A stretch of DNA of 64,000 bases, taken from positions 6,039,513 through 6,103,512 of the forward strand of contig CM031603.1 of NCBI GenBank assembly GCA_018398815.1, given 5' to 3'. Source of the DNA: Conus ventricosus (Eukaryota > Mollusca > Gastropoda > Neogastropoda > Conidae). Under the pieces are notes generated by a model, which was given only the letters and a program-made list of their open reading frames with translations, was not told where the DNA came from and searched no databases. Positions 20,190 through 32,066 of the stretch are shown in pieces. A program made the position numbers and the translations under genes. Positions within the stretch are counted from its first letter, which is position 1; every line of letters begins with the position of its first letter.

Positions 20190-20345
20190 AACATATGCAA
20201 ACTGTGTGCATCAATAAACGTGTATCTCTGTAATATGCACTCATATCAGGTGATTTGTAACAGTCTCATGCACTTATATCAATAAACGTGTATCTCTGTA
20301 ATATACGCTGGTATCAGGCCATTTGTAACAGTCTTATGCACTTTT
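20190..20345 (+). repeat. ~77-bp tandem duplication
   Basis: Two diverged copies share ATCAATAAACGTGTATCTCT and TTTGTAACAGTCT. No coding content. Confidence 0.7.
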
Positions 20346-21063
20346 TGATGCCACGGATGATCGTCAGCAGCATGTTGATTGAAGTGCCACAGAAAAGGTA
20401 CAGTTCATAAGGTGAGGAGTTCAAATCAAGAGAATTTGAAAATGATCAAACCTGCCATCAAAAAGCTGATCTGTAGTCAGAAACTAATCAGTCATGTAGA
20501 AATGAAAAGGCAACTCTTGCCTGCCCCAGTGGTAGAAGCCAGTACTGCCAGAGCTTTAAGCAGAGCTAGACATTGTGATTCCTATGCTGTACACTGATGT
20601 ATGTTCTCCATTTGGCAGTACCCTTTATCTCCACAGAAAAAGGTGATCTCTTTGTCCGTGTCTGTTGTTGTATATCAGTCTGTAAGAAGACCCAAAGACT
20701 AGTGAAAGTGATTTTGACAGAATCTGGTTGAAAGACAGAATGTGGCCTGGGGCCACCCCATGGCATTACAGCACAGTCCCAGATCAGAGGATGGACAGAG
20801 GAAGGGTTTGGAGGCTGTAGAGTGGAATGAGAGCTAGTTTATGGATGAAATTGGTGTGTGTTTGGAGGGCGTCTCATGTTTCGAAGAAGCCTGTGCTCTG
20901 ACAAGATGTAGTGCTCTAGTCCTGCCGATCAGAGTCTGGTTAAAGTTTATTGATTGCTATACACAATGATGATGTATGTGGGATGTGTAGTTCTGGCCTT
21001 TTGTTCTTTTTCCATTCTCAGGTCTCGTTTATGTACAATTCTTGCTGCATATTGTTCTCTGTA

Positions 21064-21078
21064 TGTGTGTGTGTGTGT

Positions 21079-21114
<36 letters not shown>

Positions 21115-21122
21115 CGCGCGTG
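21064..21122. repeat. (GT)n microsatellite
   Basis: Interrupted GT tract ending in GCGCGC. Confidence 0.9.
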
Positions 21123-21399
21123 TGAGTTTTTGTTTTTTTCTTGGTCCTGTAGATCAAAGCTACAATATTTATTGACCTTGGTTTCCTCCATTGTTGGCGT
21201 TTTGTCAGCATCGTGATTAAGAGTGGCAATGGCAGTTATGTGCAGAACGTTTAACATTTCGGGACAGTTTTTCATGTAAAGTACAGTCGCTTGTGTTTAT
21301 TGATACAGAAAATGGAAGAGAAAGAGAGATGGAATGATGTATTGATTCAGAAAACGAAATTAAAGAGAGATGCACTCACACAAAAATGGCAGACTCCTT

Positions 21400-21830
21400 C
21401 AGAGGGGAGATTCAGGACCTGTTTGTCACCTTTGGATGTCATGGGCAGGTTGTTTACGGTGGGGAGACAGAAGGAAGATGCAAGGTCCTGTTGCTTTTGG
21501 TTCTTGAAGACAAGTTAACCATGGGGAGATTGAGGGGAGATTTCAGCCCTGTCACCTTTGGTTCTGAAGGACAAACTGTTTACAGTGGGGGAGACAGGGA
21601 GGGGAGATCTGGGTCCCATCACCTAGTTTTTTTAAGGACAGGTTGTTTTGAGTGGGGAGACAGAGGGCTTTTGCTCCGAAGGACAAGTTGTTTACAGTGG
21701 GGAGACAGAGGGCTTTTGCTCTGAAGGACAAGTTGTTTACAGTGGGGAGACGACAAGACAGAGGGGAGATTTGGGCCTCGTCACCTTTTGTTCTCTAGTA
21801 CAAGTTCTCCAAGGGGTTTTATGCAGTGGA
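21400..21830 (+). repeat. Degenerate ~44-bp minisatellite
   Basis: GGACAAGTTGTTTACAGTGG and GGGGAGACAGAGG recur at least five times with variable spacing. The last two full copies (about 21650-21740) are nearly identical. Confidence 0.75.
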
Positions 21831-21839
21831 AATCAGTAG

Positions 21840-23630
21840 GCTTTTCAGCCAATAGATCTATGCATGCATTGATGGGAAAATGTAAAAGCTCTGACACTGT
21901 AAATGTGTAATCAGTGCTTTTGGTGTGTCCTTGCTCTCTTCTATACGATCATAAAGCATCGTCGAACTGATGCATACATACACCTGCACTCATGCTTGTG
22001 GACACTGCATACTTGACTTTATATTCAGGATGAAAGCCTTTTTCCGGCATGAAATCTGATATTGTAGAGAGCAGTATTTGGATGTATTGTCCGGATACGT
22101 GCCTTTATATGGGTCCTCAATTTGGGTATGAGTATGCAATGTGATTATGTAATGTGTTAAATCCTAATATAAATTATTTCATTAAGACTTAGGGTATATC
22201 ATGTAATGATGTGTTAAATCCTTACATAAAAATTGCGCTTTTTTTTTTGGCGTTAGATTGGGCATTTAAGACACTTGGTTGATAGCATCCCCCAGTTGAT
22301 TTCATGTGCACACATACTCACACACCACAACTTAATAGATATCCTGAACATTTGAAACATCAGCTAATCATGGGAATGGTCATCCATATTTCTATTTGAC
22401 CTGTCCAGAAGACTGGAAGAAATGGGAGGAAGCTGATTCAAAAGCCAAATGACGCACCTGAGTGGTCCATGCCGTACAGTTGTGGGGATGAGGGGCGGGG
22501 TGGGGGTGGGGGGGGCGGTGGTGGTGTGTGAGCCAGGCGCCAGAGGAATGCAAAAGACATCGGTGATGAGAGAGTGTCTGCCCCACATACATGGTGGCAG
22601 TAGACAGGCCTGTTTCTTTATTTCATGGTGAGACTGCTCCGTTCTCGCAATCTCTCTAAAAGATTTCTTTTTCTTTTAGAGTGAACAGAACCAGAAAAAG
22701 AAATCTGATTGAAAAAGTTTGTATTGTGATGTTTTATGAACTTGTGCATTCTCAAGTGAATCAGATGAGGAAGGGTGAGAAGTAGTTGGAATGTGGTGTT
22801 GACAGCAGAAATGGATATGCAGAATGATTTAGACATCTGCTTTTCCAACACTTTTGTTTTCCTGTCCCTTGCTCGGGTTTGTGGAATGTGTACATCCCGT
22901 TTTCCCTCTCCTTTGTTCTTCTGTGTCTCACTCGGGCGTGTGGAAGATGACAGATTTTGGACAGACTGTACAGTAACACTACACCACCCCACTCCAGATG
23001 TCAGGTCTCCTTTTAATTGGCAGATCTGAAAAACAAACCTGGTTTGTTGCCTACCTAAACAGAACAAACACAAAGAATGCTGCAAATCCTAAACAGAAAA
23101 AAATCTTAAATGAAATAATAAAAATTTGATGGTAACTGGTAGTTTAGTCTTCATTTCCCAACAGTATTTCACTGGAGAGGGGGTGGGGGGGGGGGGGGAT
23201 GTTTGGATTGGGTTGGAGGGAGGGGAAAGGGACCCTTACTGCTTAATTGTTCTTTAATATTTTGTTTCACTTACCGTTGTATTAAACTATTTTATGCATG
23301 TTGCTCTCAAACAGTTGTGCAAAAGCACTCTTGATGTATGCCACGTCCGAAGAACCAATGGCAACAGTGACCCTGATAGGTTCGTCTTGCATGCCAGTCA
23401 AGTTGTTGATGTCTTTATGATTATTCACAATAACAGCTTATTAGATAGCCTGTGTTCTGTTTGTTGAATATGATTACTAACTTCAGGAACTGTCAATAAA
23501 AAGGAGTATGAATTCAGTCTGGCTTGTGACCGACATACTCGTGTGCATGAAATCTTCCATGAAGAATGCATACAAAGTCCTACACTTGTCGACGCAATGA
23601 ATTGAATATTTATTGTCGGCGAGAACACCC
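21840..23630. other. Non-coding stretch with G-rich tracts
   Basis: Contains G-rich segments at about 22490-22530 and 23175-23225. A minus-strand open segment from about 23030 down to 22620 follows a TTTGTTTTTCAG acceptor. It could be an exon of the coiled-coil gene, but its composition is low-complexity and I do not call it. Confidence 0.4.
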
Positions 23631-23639
23631 AAAGTTTTT

Positions 23640-24115
23640 TTGTTAAAAAAAAGAAGAAGAAAAACAGGAAAAGGGAACCAGACCGCAGAAAGACTGAAAA
23701 CAAACCAAATTAAAAATAAACACATACAGCAGAATTACAGAAACCAAACCACATAACAAATACACAGACTGCAAAAATACTGAATACAAACCAAATTACA
23801 AATAAACACAAAAAGCAGACAGCAGAATTACAGAAAACAAGCCATATTACGAATAAACACAGACTGCAGAATAACTGAAAACAAACCACATTAGGAAGAA
23901 ACACATAAAGCAGACAGCAGAATTACAGAAACAAACCACACTTCTACAATAGACGGTAGATTTACTGAATACGTATCAAACAACAAATAAACACACACAC
24001 AGCATATTGCTGAAAACAAACCAAATAACAAATAAACACACACACACACACACACAGCATATTGCTGAAAACAAACCAAATAACAAATATACACATGAAG
24101 CGCAACACAATGCCA
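23640..24115. repeat. Degenerate ~60-bp tandem repeat
   Basis: ACAGAAAACAAACCAAATTA-type segments followed by AAATAAACACA recur about eight times with drift. No coding signal on either strand. Confidence 0.7.
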
Positions 24116-24129
24116 AATTCAAAATACAA

Positions 24130-25860
24130 TACAAAGCAGACAAGCAGTCAGTCAGGGCTATAATGTAACCTGCAGTCAGTCAGGTGTATAATGTAACCTG
24201 CAGTCAGTCAGGGGTATAATGTAACCTCCAGTCAGTCAGGGGTATAATGTAACCTGCAGTCAGGGGTATAATGTAACCTACAGTCAGTCAGGGGTATAAT
24301 GTAACCTGCAGTCAGTCAGGGGTATAATGTATCCTGCAGTCAAGGGTATAGTGTAACCTGCAGTCAGTCAGGGTATAATGTAACCTGCAGTCAGGGGTAT
24401 GATGTAACCTGCAGTCAGTCAGGGGTATAATGTAACCTGCAGTCAGTCAGGGGTATAATGTAACCTACAGTCAGTCAGGGGTATAATATAACCTGCAGTC
24501 AGTCAGGAGTATAATGTAACCTGCAGTCAGTCAGGGGTATAATGTAACCTGCAGTCAGGGGTTTAATGTAACCTGCAGTCAGGGGCATGATGTAACCTAC
24601 AGTCAGTCAGGGGTATAATGTAACCTACAGTCAGTCAGGGGTATAATATAACCTGCAGTCAGTCAGGGGTATAATATATCCTGCAGCCAGTCAGGAGTAT
24701 AATGTAACCTGCAGTCAGTCAGGGGTATAATGTATCCTGCAGTCAGTCAGGGGTATACTGTAACCTGCAGTCAGGGGTATAAAGTAAACTGCAGTCAGGG
24801 TATGATGTAACCTAGTCAGGTGTATAATGTAACCTGCAGTCAGTCAGGAGTATAATGTAACCTACAGTCAGTCAGGAGTATAATGTAACCTGCAGTCAGT
24901 CAGGAGTATAATGTAACCTGCAGTCAGTCAGGGGTATAATGTATCCTGCAGTCAGTCAGGGTATAATGTAACCTGCAGTCAGGGGTATAAAGTAAACTGC
25001 AGTCAGTCAGGGGTATAATGTAACCTGCAGTCAGTCAGGGGTATAATGTATCCTGCAGTCAGTCAGGGGTATAATGTAACCTGCAGTCAGTCGGAGGTAT
25101 AATGTAACCTGCAGTCAGTCAGGGGTATAATGTAAACTGCAGTCAGTCAGGGTATAACGTAACCTGCAGTCAGTCAGGGTATAACGCAACCTGCAGTCAG
25201 TCAGGGGTATAATGTAACCTGCAGTCAGTCAGGGGTATAATGCAAACTGCAGTCAGGGGTATAATGTAAACTGCAGTCAGTCAGGGTATAATGTAACCTG
25301 CAGCCAGGGGTTTAATGTAAACTGCAGTCAGTCAGGGGTATAATGCAACCTGCAGTCAGGGGTATAATGTATCCTGCAGTCAGAGGTATAGTGTAACCTG
25401 CAGTCAGTCAGGGGTATAATGTAACCTGCAGTCAGTCAGGGGTATAATGCAACCTGCAGTCAGGGTATAATGCAACCTGCAGTCAGAGGTATAATGTAAA
25501 CTGCAGTCAGTCAGGGGTATAATGTAACTTTACAGTCAGTCAGGGTATAATGTATCCTGCAGTCAGTCAGGGGTATAATGTAACCTGCAGTCAGTCAGGG
25601 GTATAATGTATCCTGCAGTCAGTCAGGGGTATAATGTAACCTACAGTCAGTCTGGGGTATAATGTAACCTACAGTCAGTCAGGGGTATAATGAAACCCTG
25701 CAGTCAGTCAGTCGGGTATAGTGTAACCTACAGTCAGTCAGGGGTATAATATAACCTGCAGTCAGTCAGGGGTATAATGTAACCTGCAGTCAGTCAGGGT
25801 ATAATGTAACCTACAGTCAGTCAGGGGTATAATGTAACCTACAGTCAGTCAGGCAGAAGT
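24130..25860. repeat. 28-bp minisatellite, about 60 copies, with PstI-type CTGCAG core
   Basis: The consensus unit is CCTGCAGTCAGTCAGGGGTATAATGTAA. Copies vary mainly by having one or two GTCA steps and by AACC/ATCC/AAAC at the end. The array decays on its right side to about 26040. Confidence 0.95.
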
Positions 25861-26255
25861 CAGTCCTGATTGAGGAAGGGTATCCTGCAGTCAGTCAGGA
25901 CAGAGTAACCTCTAGTCAGTCAGCACATTATAACCCTTAGTCAATCTGGGGGTAGGTAATGCAGCCTGCAAAATCATCAGGGAGTGATGTATAGTTCAGT
26001 CAGCCCAGGGATGAAGTAAGCTCTAGTCAGTCAGGGGACAATGTGGCCTCTTGTCTGTCAAGGGGTAATGCCACCGGCAGTCAGACAGGGGGAGTCACTG
26101 CAACCAACAGTCAAGCTTCTTGTCCTCCGACTGCTCACAATTCACTCGACTGCCTTCAGTTCAGCTTGTTCACGCTCCAGATGGCAAGGGACACAACTCT
26201 AGGGTCTTGTTATGGCAGAGAGAGAAAAAGAAAATCAACAAAACTGTTTCACATA

Positions 26256-26985
26256 TTACACTCTTACATCTCAAACAATTACATCTCAAACAATCTCACC
26301 TGTCCAACATTACATACTGTATGAACTGACAGTTATTACACTCTTACATGTCAAACAATCTCACCTGTCCAACATGACACACTGTATGAACTGACAGTTA
26401 TTACACTCTTACATCTCAAACAATCTCACATGTCCAACATTACACACTGTATGAACTGACAGTTATTACACTCTTACATCTCAAACAATCTCACCTGTCC
26501 AACATGACACACTGTATGAACTGACAGTTATTACACTCTTACATCTCAAACAATCTCACCTGTCCAACATGACACACTGTATGAACTGACAGTTATTACA
26601 CTCTTACATCTCAAACAATCTCACATGTCCAACATGACACACTGTATGAACTGACAGTTATTACACTCTTACATCTCAAACAATCTCACCTGTCCAACAT
26701 GACACAATGAACTGACAGTTATTACACTCTTACATCTCAAACAATCTCACATGTCCAACATTACACACTGTTTGAACTGACAGTTATTACACTCTTACAT
26801 CTCAAACAATCTCACATGTCCGACATTACACACTGTATGAACTGACAGTTATTACACTCTTACATCTCAAACAATCTCACATGTCCAACATTACACACTG
26901 TAGGAACTGACTGTTATTACACTCTTACACATCAAACAATCTCACCTGTCCAACACGACACACTGTAGGAACTGACTGTTAATAT
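26256..26985. repeat. ~64-bp minisatellite, about 11 copies, each with a 5' splice-site-like motif on the minus strand
   Basis: The unit includes CAAACAATCTCACCTGTCCAAC, read on the minus strand as GTTGGACAG|GTGAGATTG, a full match to the animal donor consensus. Copies differ by a few bases. It lies in the direction and strand of the coiled-coil gene, downstream of exon 28844-29008. Confidence 0.9.
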
Positions 26986-26999
26986 TTCACCCAGCTGAC

Positions 27000-28200
27000 T
27001 GGTGAAGACGTTTGTGTGTAGGATTATAAGACAGATTTTAACACGCTATGTATGTTGAATGCTTTCAAACCTAGTTCAGCAGTCCGCACATGGCAGTTAA
27101 GACGGGGCCACTGGTTAAAGATGTCCAAGGATTCAGTAGGAGGAAAAGGAAAACATACAAACCAGAAGCAGACAACTGAACACACCTTCCACACACACTT
27201 CACAGGTGGATTGCTGTTACTGGGTTCCTTTGGCTGAGAAAGGTGTCACTCTGTACAGTTCCCTACTGGTCAGTCATGTCTGAAGAACAAGATGCAATGA
27301 GACTTACTCAACTCATTTCTCACTCGGTTCCCAACACGAACTAAACCCTGTGGCCATGGCTGCCTTGGAGAAAGCGCAGAAAAACCAGCGCACACAGTAC
27401 CAATGAGGATTAAGTCCAAAACAGTGGCAACATAATCCTGAAGGAAGATGTGCTAAGAAGACAGGCACTAACTAAAAGCTACTGGACTTGTTGAAAAACT
27501 CGGACTACACTAGCTATTCCAAATTACCTCATACGTTGGCAGGTGTGGTGGCCATCTTGTCATGATTATTTCTTAAGTCTTCCAGAATGAGTTAACCATT
27601 AGTTGATGTTACAACCTGTTCAAAGCACTGTCAGCTATTACTTTACACAGTACAAGCTCCACACACACACTCACAAGTTCTCATTTCTCTGTACAGTACT
27701 GTCGACATATGCTAAGAACCAGCCTGTACTTTCAGCAGACTTAATCAACTCCTGGCTGGCGCCTGTCTTGCGTTATAAGCCAGAAACAACAACCTCGAAA
27801 AACAAAAATGTCCCTTTCCCCTCTCCATATGAATGAAATTCACAGTATTTGATATCCATTCCTGCATCAGCATCGTATAGCCTGCGTTTTCCAAACTTGT
27901 CCTTAGACTCTTCAAGAGAGACTTCCCACGCTGGATGTCCCCCTAACCTGTACAATGCATGTTCCCTGCTGACTGAGAATGCAGTCCTCAGGGTTTTCCA
28001 GACTGATCCTTTAGGCTTCTGGCAATAATCCCGATGTTGATGTCTTCCAGACATGTCTGTACAATACATGATGTCCCCTGTTGTCTCTGAGCAAAGTCTT
28101 CATAGTTTGCCAAACTTATTTTCCAGGAAGCAGACCCAGTCCTCCAGCATGCCGCCTGCGGATGGCTGAAACACATCAATCCCATGGCATGTCACAATGG
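27000..28200. other. Non-coding stretch, nothing firmly recognised
   Basis: Unique-looking sequence. Minus-strand open segments between 27773 and 28185 have plausible acceptors (TGTTTCAG near 28165) but no frame that continues cleanly from neighbouring exons. Confidence 0.4.
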
Positions 28201-28204
28201 AAAA

Positions 28205-28390
28205 AACACCCTTAGAAAATATGCTTCTGGCATCAGTCAACTCTATAAAACCGAAAAAATAACATGTCACTTAAAAAAATATACATTTGCCATTGGTCAT
28301 CTCTTTAAAACTGAAAAATAACATGTACTTTAAAAAAAATATACATTTGGCATCGGTCAACTCTTTAAAACTGAAAATAGCATGTCACAT
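28205..28390. repeat. ~60-bp tandem repeat, 3 copies
   Basis: AATATACATTTGGCATCGGT and CTCTTTAAAACTGAAAATA recur three times with small differences. Confidence 0.8.
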
Positions 28391-28843
28391 GAGTCAGTCC
28401 TTTGACATTCTGCTGTTCGACTAACCACAGACGATTAAATAAGCCTGCAAGTCACTGATAGGGTTTTCCCTGTATAAAATCAGAAGAGATCCTGCTTATT
28501 TCTTTACACATCAAAACTCAGAAATCACCATGCCCAGTGCATTTCATGCACAGCAAGCTAAAACAGAATGCACAATCTAAGTGATGCGCTGGACTACCAA
28601 AGGCAAAATGGTGATGTTGAATATATGGTTGAAATACAAATGAACTGATTCAGAAGCTCAGTGATAGCCCTTCACCATTCTGTTCTGTCGTCAGGTGACT
28701 GCTTTAAAACATAGCCAGCAGGGGTCTTTTCTTTTTTTTCTTTAACGTTAAATAACGTTGTACTAGGATTATTCTCTCTTACTAAAATTTACACACAATT
28801 TAAATTGCAATAGTTAAAATCACACACACACACACAAACACAC

Positions 28844-29008
28844 CTTGAGGTCTTCCAAAGCTACCGAGTCTGGGGCCCCCATGATACTGGTGAGAGTGAC
28901 TGCCCCTGTGTGGGGTAGCCGGAGGAATGAGCAAGGAGCAGACAATGCTGCCCCTCGACCCACGATCACCCGCAGTACGCCCCCTGCTGAATCCAGTCGA
29001 TAGCATAC
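28844..29008 (-). CDS. Coiled-coil gene, 3'-most clear exon
   Basis: Acceptor GGCTTTCAG|GTATGC and donor CTCAAG|GTGTGT bound 165 bases, exactly 55 codons, open in phase 0. It encodes a hydrophobic, strand-rich segment (VCYRLDSAGGVLRVIVGRGA near the start, ending SVALEDLK). Phase 0 entry matches the donor phase of exon 36998-37127, from which it is separated by the LTR retrotransposon. No similarity recognised. Confidence 0.5.
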
Positions 29009-29191
29009 CTGAAAGCCACAGTCATGGGCAATGGTCAGGTCCGATAAAACCTTCCCCTAACACCCAATCCCCTCTCCCAAAGCATGCATCGATCCAGCCC
29101 ACAGAATTCCAGGTATGTTCCTGGGAGGATAAAAACCAGCAAGACCACAGCAGCCCTCGGGGCCATCAGCTGAAAGGATCTTGTTGCATGC

Positions 29192-30869
29192 TGTCACGGA
29201 CAAAAAAATGAAACAACCTAACTTGGGGGAAACAACCTAACTTGGGGGAAACAACCTAACTTGGGGGAAACAACCTAACTTGGGGGGAACAACCTAACTT
29301 GGGGAGTCGCCAGTCAATTTGTTCGGACCTAAGTCCAAACTCAAACATTCTAGGCGTCAGAAAGACGGGCCCATGGGTCGGGTCCGGCCAATTAAGCTTA
29401 GCGGAGAGGCTTCAGGAAGACGGTCTGTCCGGCTATACGGGCTAAGCAGCTTTGACCGACGCCTCGATGTCTAGCGAGACGAGTCGCAGAGCCGAGCTCA
29501 AGCTTATCCGGCCAATTTGTGGAACCAACGTCATTGTTAGTCGGACGTCGTGGTGCCTACCCAGACTCAGCTGGCCAATTTAGATTGACCAGTGTCCACC
29601 ACTTAAGCCACACCGCGCCAGTGAAGTAGGGAAGGGGGGAAGGTAGTGTGTGGTGGGGGTGAAATCTAGCTAATCAATTAAATGACCAATTGACCACCAC
29701 AGAGAGTAAGGCGTGTAGACGGGACTGTCATGATTTGAACGTCCAATGGAATTAGAGGGAGACAACCTCGGGTGTCAGGGGTAAAAATACTGACCAATGG
29801 TACTCGCCCGTTTTTGGACAGATCGGAACGAATAAAGGAATGCGTGAGTGAGAGAAGGGCAGAACGAGGGGAAGAACGAATAGAGAGAGAGAGGGAGAGA
29901 GAGGTTCTGAGTGGAGCTCTGCAGGAGAGAAGGGCAGAGAGAGAGAGAGATGAGGAGAGAAGAGAACCAAGTTGAGAGATTAGCATGAGATAGTCTGCAG
30001 AGGAAGGACTGAGGAGAGATGTGGAGAGAGAGAGAGAGTTGCTAAATGAATGAAGAAGAAAAGAAAGAAAAGAAAAAAAAAAAGAAAGAAAAGCAACCAT
30101 GTCCATTTGATAAGAGCAGACTAGAAGAGAGAGAGAGAGATGAGGAGAGAAGAGAACCAAGTTGAGAGATTAGCATGAGATAGTCTGCAGAGGAAGGACT
30201 GAGGGGAGATGTGGAGAGAGAGGGAGAGTTGCTAATTTATGAAGAAGAAAGAAAGAAAAGAAAAAAAGAAAAGAAAAGCAACCATGTCCATTTGATAAGA
30301 GCAGACTAGAAGAGAGAGAGAGAGAGAGAGTGCAATGCGTTAATGCAGGAAGAAAGAAAGGAGAACAGATCGATGTTGATAGTCACTGTTCTACCTAACC
30401 GGGGTTTCGACCTCATACCTGGCAGCGTCACTTCGCCAAGCAGAACCACAGACCAACGCCAACAGTCTCACCTGACCAGGCGCCATCAGACCAACACCAG
30501 TGCCGGCAGTTGTGTCGTGTTGTGAAAGTGACAGTGAAAAGAAAAGAAAAGAAAAGAAAAGACAGTGATTCGTGAATAGTTAAGATCACCTGGCCAGGTA
30601 AAGTAGAAATCTATTTTATACCCGGGTTAGTTAATGATGTTTTAGATAAATGATTTTGTGAAATTCAAGGAAAGAGAGAATGTTTTATTTTGTTTGATTC
30701 TATATTGCATTGATGTTCTCTCTATGATCATTGTATAGTAAAGTTATAGACTTTACTAGTGGTTTGATGTGACGAATGCATGATATATGAATGAGATTGT
30801 AAGCAAGCTGTGAGTGTGTTTGGGCTGTGCGCTAGTCCTTCCTCCACTGACATTACACCGAGGTTGACA
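29192..30869 (+). repeat. Left LTR of the gypsy element
   Basis: 1678 bp, TG...CA ends. Near its 5' end are five copies of a ~19-bp unit (AAACAACCTAACTTGGGGG). The centre holds GA-rich tracts and an internal duplication of about 170 bp (around 29940-30310). AATAAA occurs near 29830. It is nearly identical to the right LTR; the differences I see are mostly single-base indels in homopolymers, pointing to recent insertion. Confidence 0.92.
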
Positions 30870-31264
30870 ATTTATTGGCGAGCCTGCCAGGATATTCTGG
30901 CCCATTTATTATAATTGTTCAACTTCTCAGAGAGGAAGCTGGGTGGGATTCAAGTATTGTAATCCTAAGACAAGGGGTTGTCTTACTGTATGTTCCCAAG
31001 ATAGTTAAATACTAGGCTTGGCATTGCTTCCAAGATAGTTAATACTAGGCTTGGCATTTCAGCCCCAGAGTACTCATTTCGCACAGATTGCCTATAATTC
31101 GCTCTCATAGTTGGGTCAGGCGCTGGGCGTCTTATAAAAACTAACTACGTTGTCCCAAGCTAATATTATCATTCATAGGATTGTGCTATTACGTCACTCG
31201 TGTCGGAAACCACCAGTTGGGCTGTCGTAGTAATAAAATCTTGTTAAAAAAAAAAAAGAGATAT
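30870..31264 (+). promoter_or_regulatory. Gypsy primer-binding-site region and untranslated leader
   Basis: Directly after the LTR, ATTTATTGGCGAGCCTGCCA contains a TGG start, as expected for a tRNA 3'-CCA primer; the tRNA is not identified. About 390 bases of non-coding leader follow before an ATGGCGGAAG start-like codon at about 31266. Confidence 0.55.
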
Positions 31265-31845
31265 AATGGCGGAAGAAAAGAACACCCCATTGAACAACAA
31301 TTAGAGTTGAGTGGTACGAAGAAGGAGTTCGCTGAATTGAAAGAGCTAGTTATGAAAGAACAGATTTTTGCAGGTTGCGGCCCTGAGTTACCATACATTT
31401 GAAAGAGAGACAGCAGAGACAGCAGGAGAGTTGTGAAGTTCGCAGAGGTGTATAGAGAGGCACGTTTGGGCACTAAGGTGCAGGAGAAACAGGTGCTAGG
31501 CACAGGGGAGAAGAGTGCAAGGAGACTAGAGAGTTTTCTGCAAAGTCTGCAAACCCAGTGGTGGGGCAGAAGGAAGGGCAAAGGGAAATTAGGTGTTTCA
31601 TTTGTCACAGAAGGGACATGTGGCGAGGGATTGTCGCATGAGGTTCCAGAAGGCAGCAGCCTTGCAAGAGGTGGATAAGGGTCGTCAAGGGAAACGACCT
31701 GCAGTGGAACCAAAAGGGATTCAGTCTGAAGAGGGTGAAGTGCAGCCTATGGCTAGCACTGGACAGCAGTCAGTGTCAGGGATAGAGGGCACTAGGCTGA
31801 GTGGTTCGTTACAGTGGAAGAAGGGTGGATTGGCCAGCAGAGGGT
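31265..31845 (+). pseudogene. Gypsy gag remnant with zinc knuckle
   Basis: It encodes a short segment of the capsid C-terminal helix region (FAELKELVMKEQIFAGC, about 31330-31380) and then a CCHC zinc knuckle around 31590-31635. The knuckle is split by a frame change (CFIC in one frame, GHVARDC in another). The N-terminal majority of a normal gag is missing, consistent with internal deletion. Confidence 0.7.
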
Positions 31846-32066
31846 GAAAGTGTTACGAGACACTGGTTGTTCATGCGGGGTAGTACGAACAACGCTGGTC
31901 GATAAAGGGGATTTGACAGGGCAAATCCAGACCTGTACTTAATCGATGGCACTGTGAGGGAGTTTCCAGTTGCTAAGATAGAAGTACGTACCCCTTACTT
32001 CTCAGGCGAGTTGTCTGCGTTGGTGATGGAGAAAACCCCTTCACGATTTGATCATTGGGAATATCC
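31846..32066 (+). pseudogene. Gypsy aspartic protease remnant
   Basis: The active-site motif LRDTGCS is encoded, with DTG at 31859-31867, followed by hydrophobic strands (REFPVAKIEVRTPYF, ALVMEK) typical of a retropepsin. A frame change occurs near 31930. The expected second conserved 'I(I/L)G' motif is degraded near 32050. Confidence 0.7.

Noticed and set aside
22618..23085. 155-codon minus-strand open frame after a TTTTTCAG acceptor
   Set aside because: Could be an exon, but the sequence is low-complexity and does not chain with neighbours.
24130..26985. Possible CRISPR-like array
   Set aside because: Units are contiguous tandem repeats without unique spacers, in a eukaryotic context.
27773..28185. 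Minus-strand open segments as further exons of the coiled-coil gene
   Set aside because: Acceptor-like sites exist, but no frame continues in phase from exon 28844-29008 and stops are frequent.
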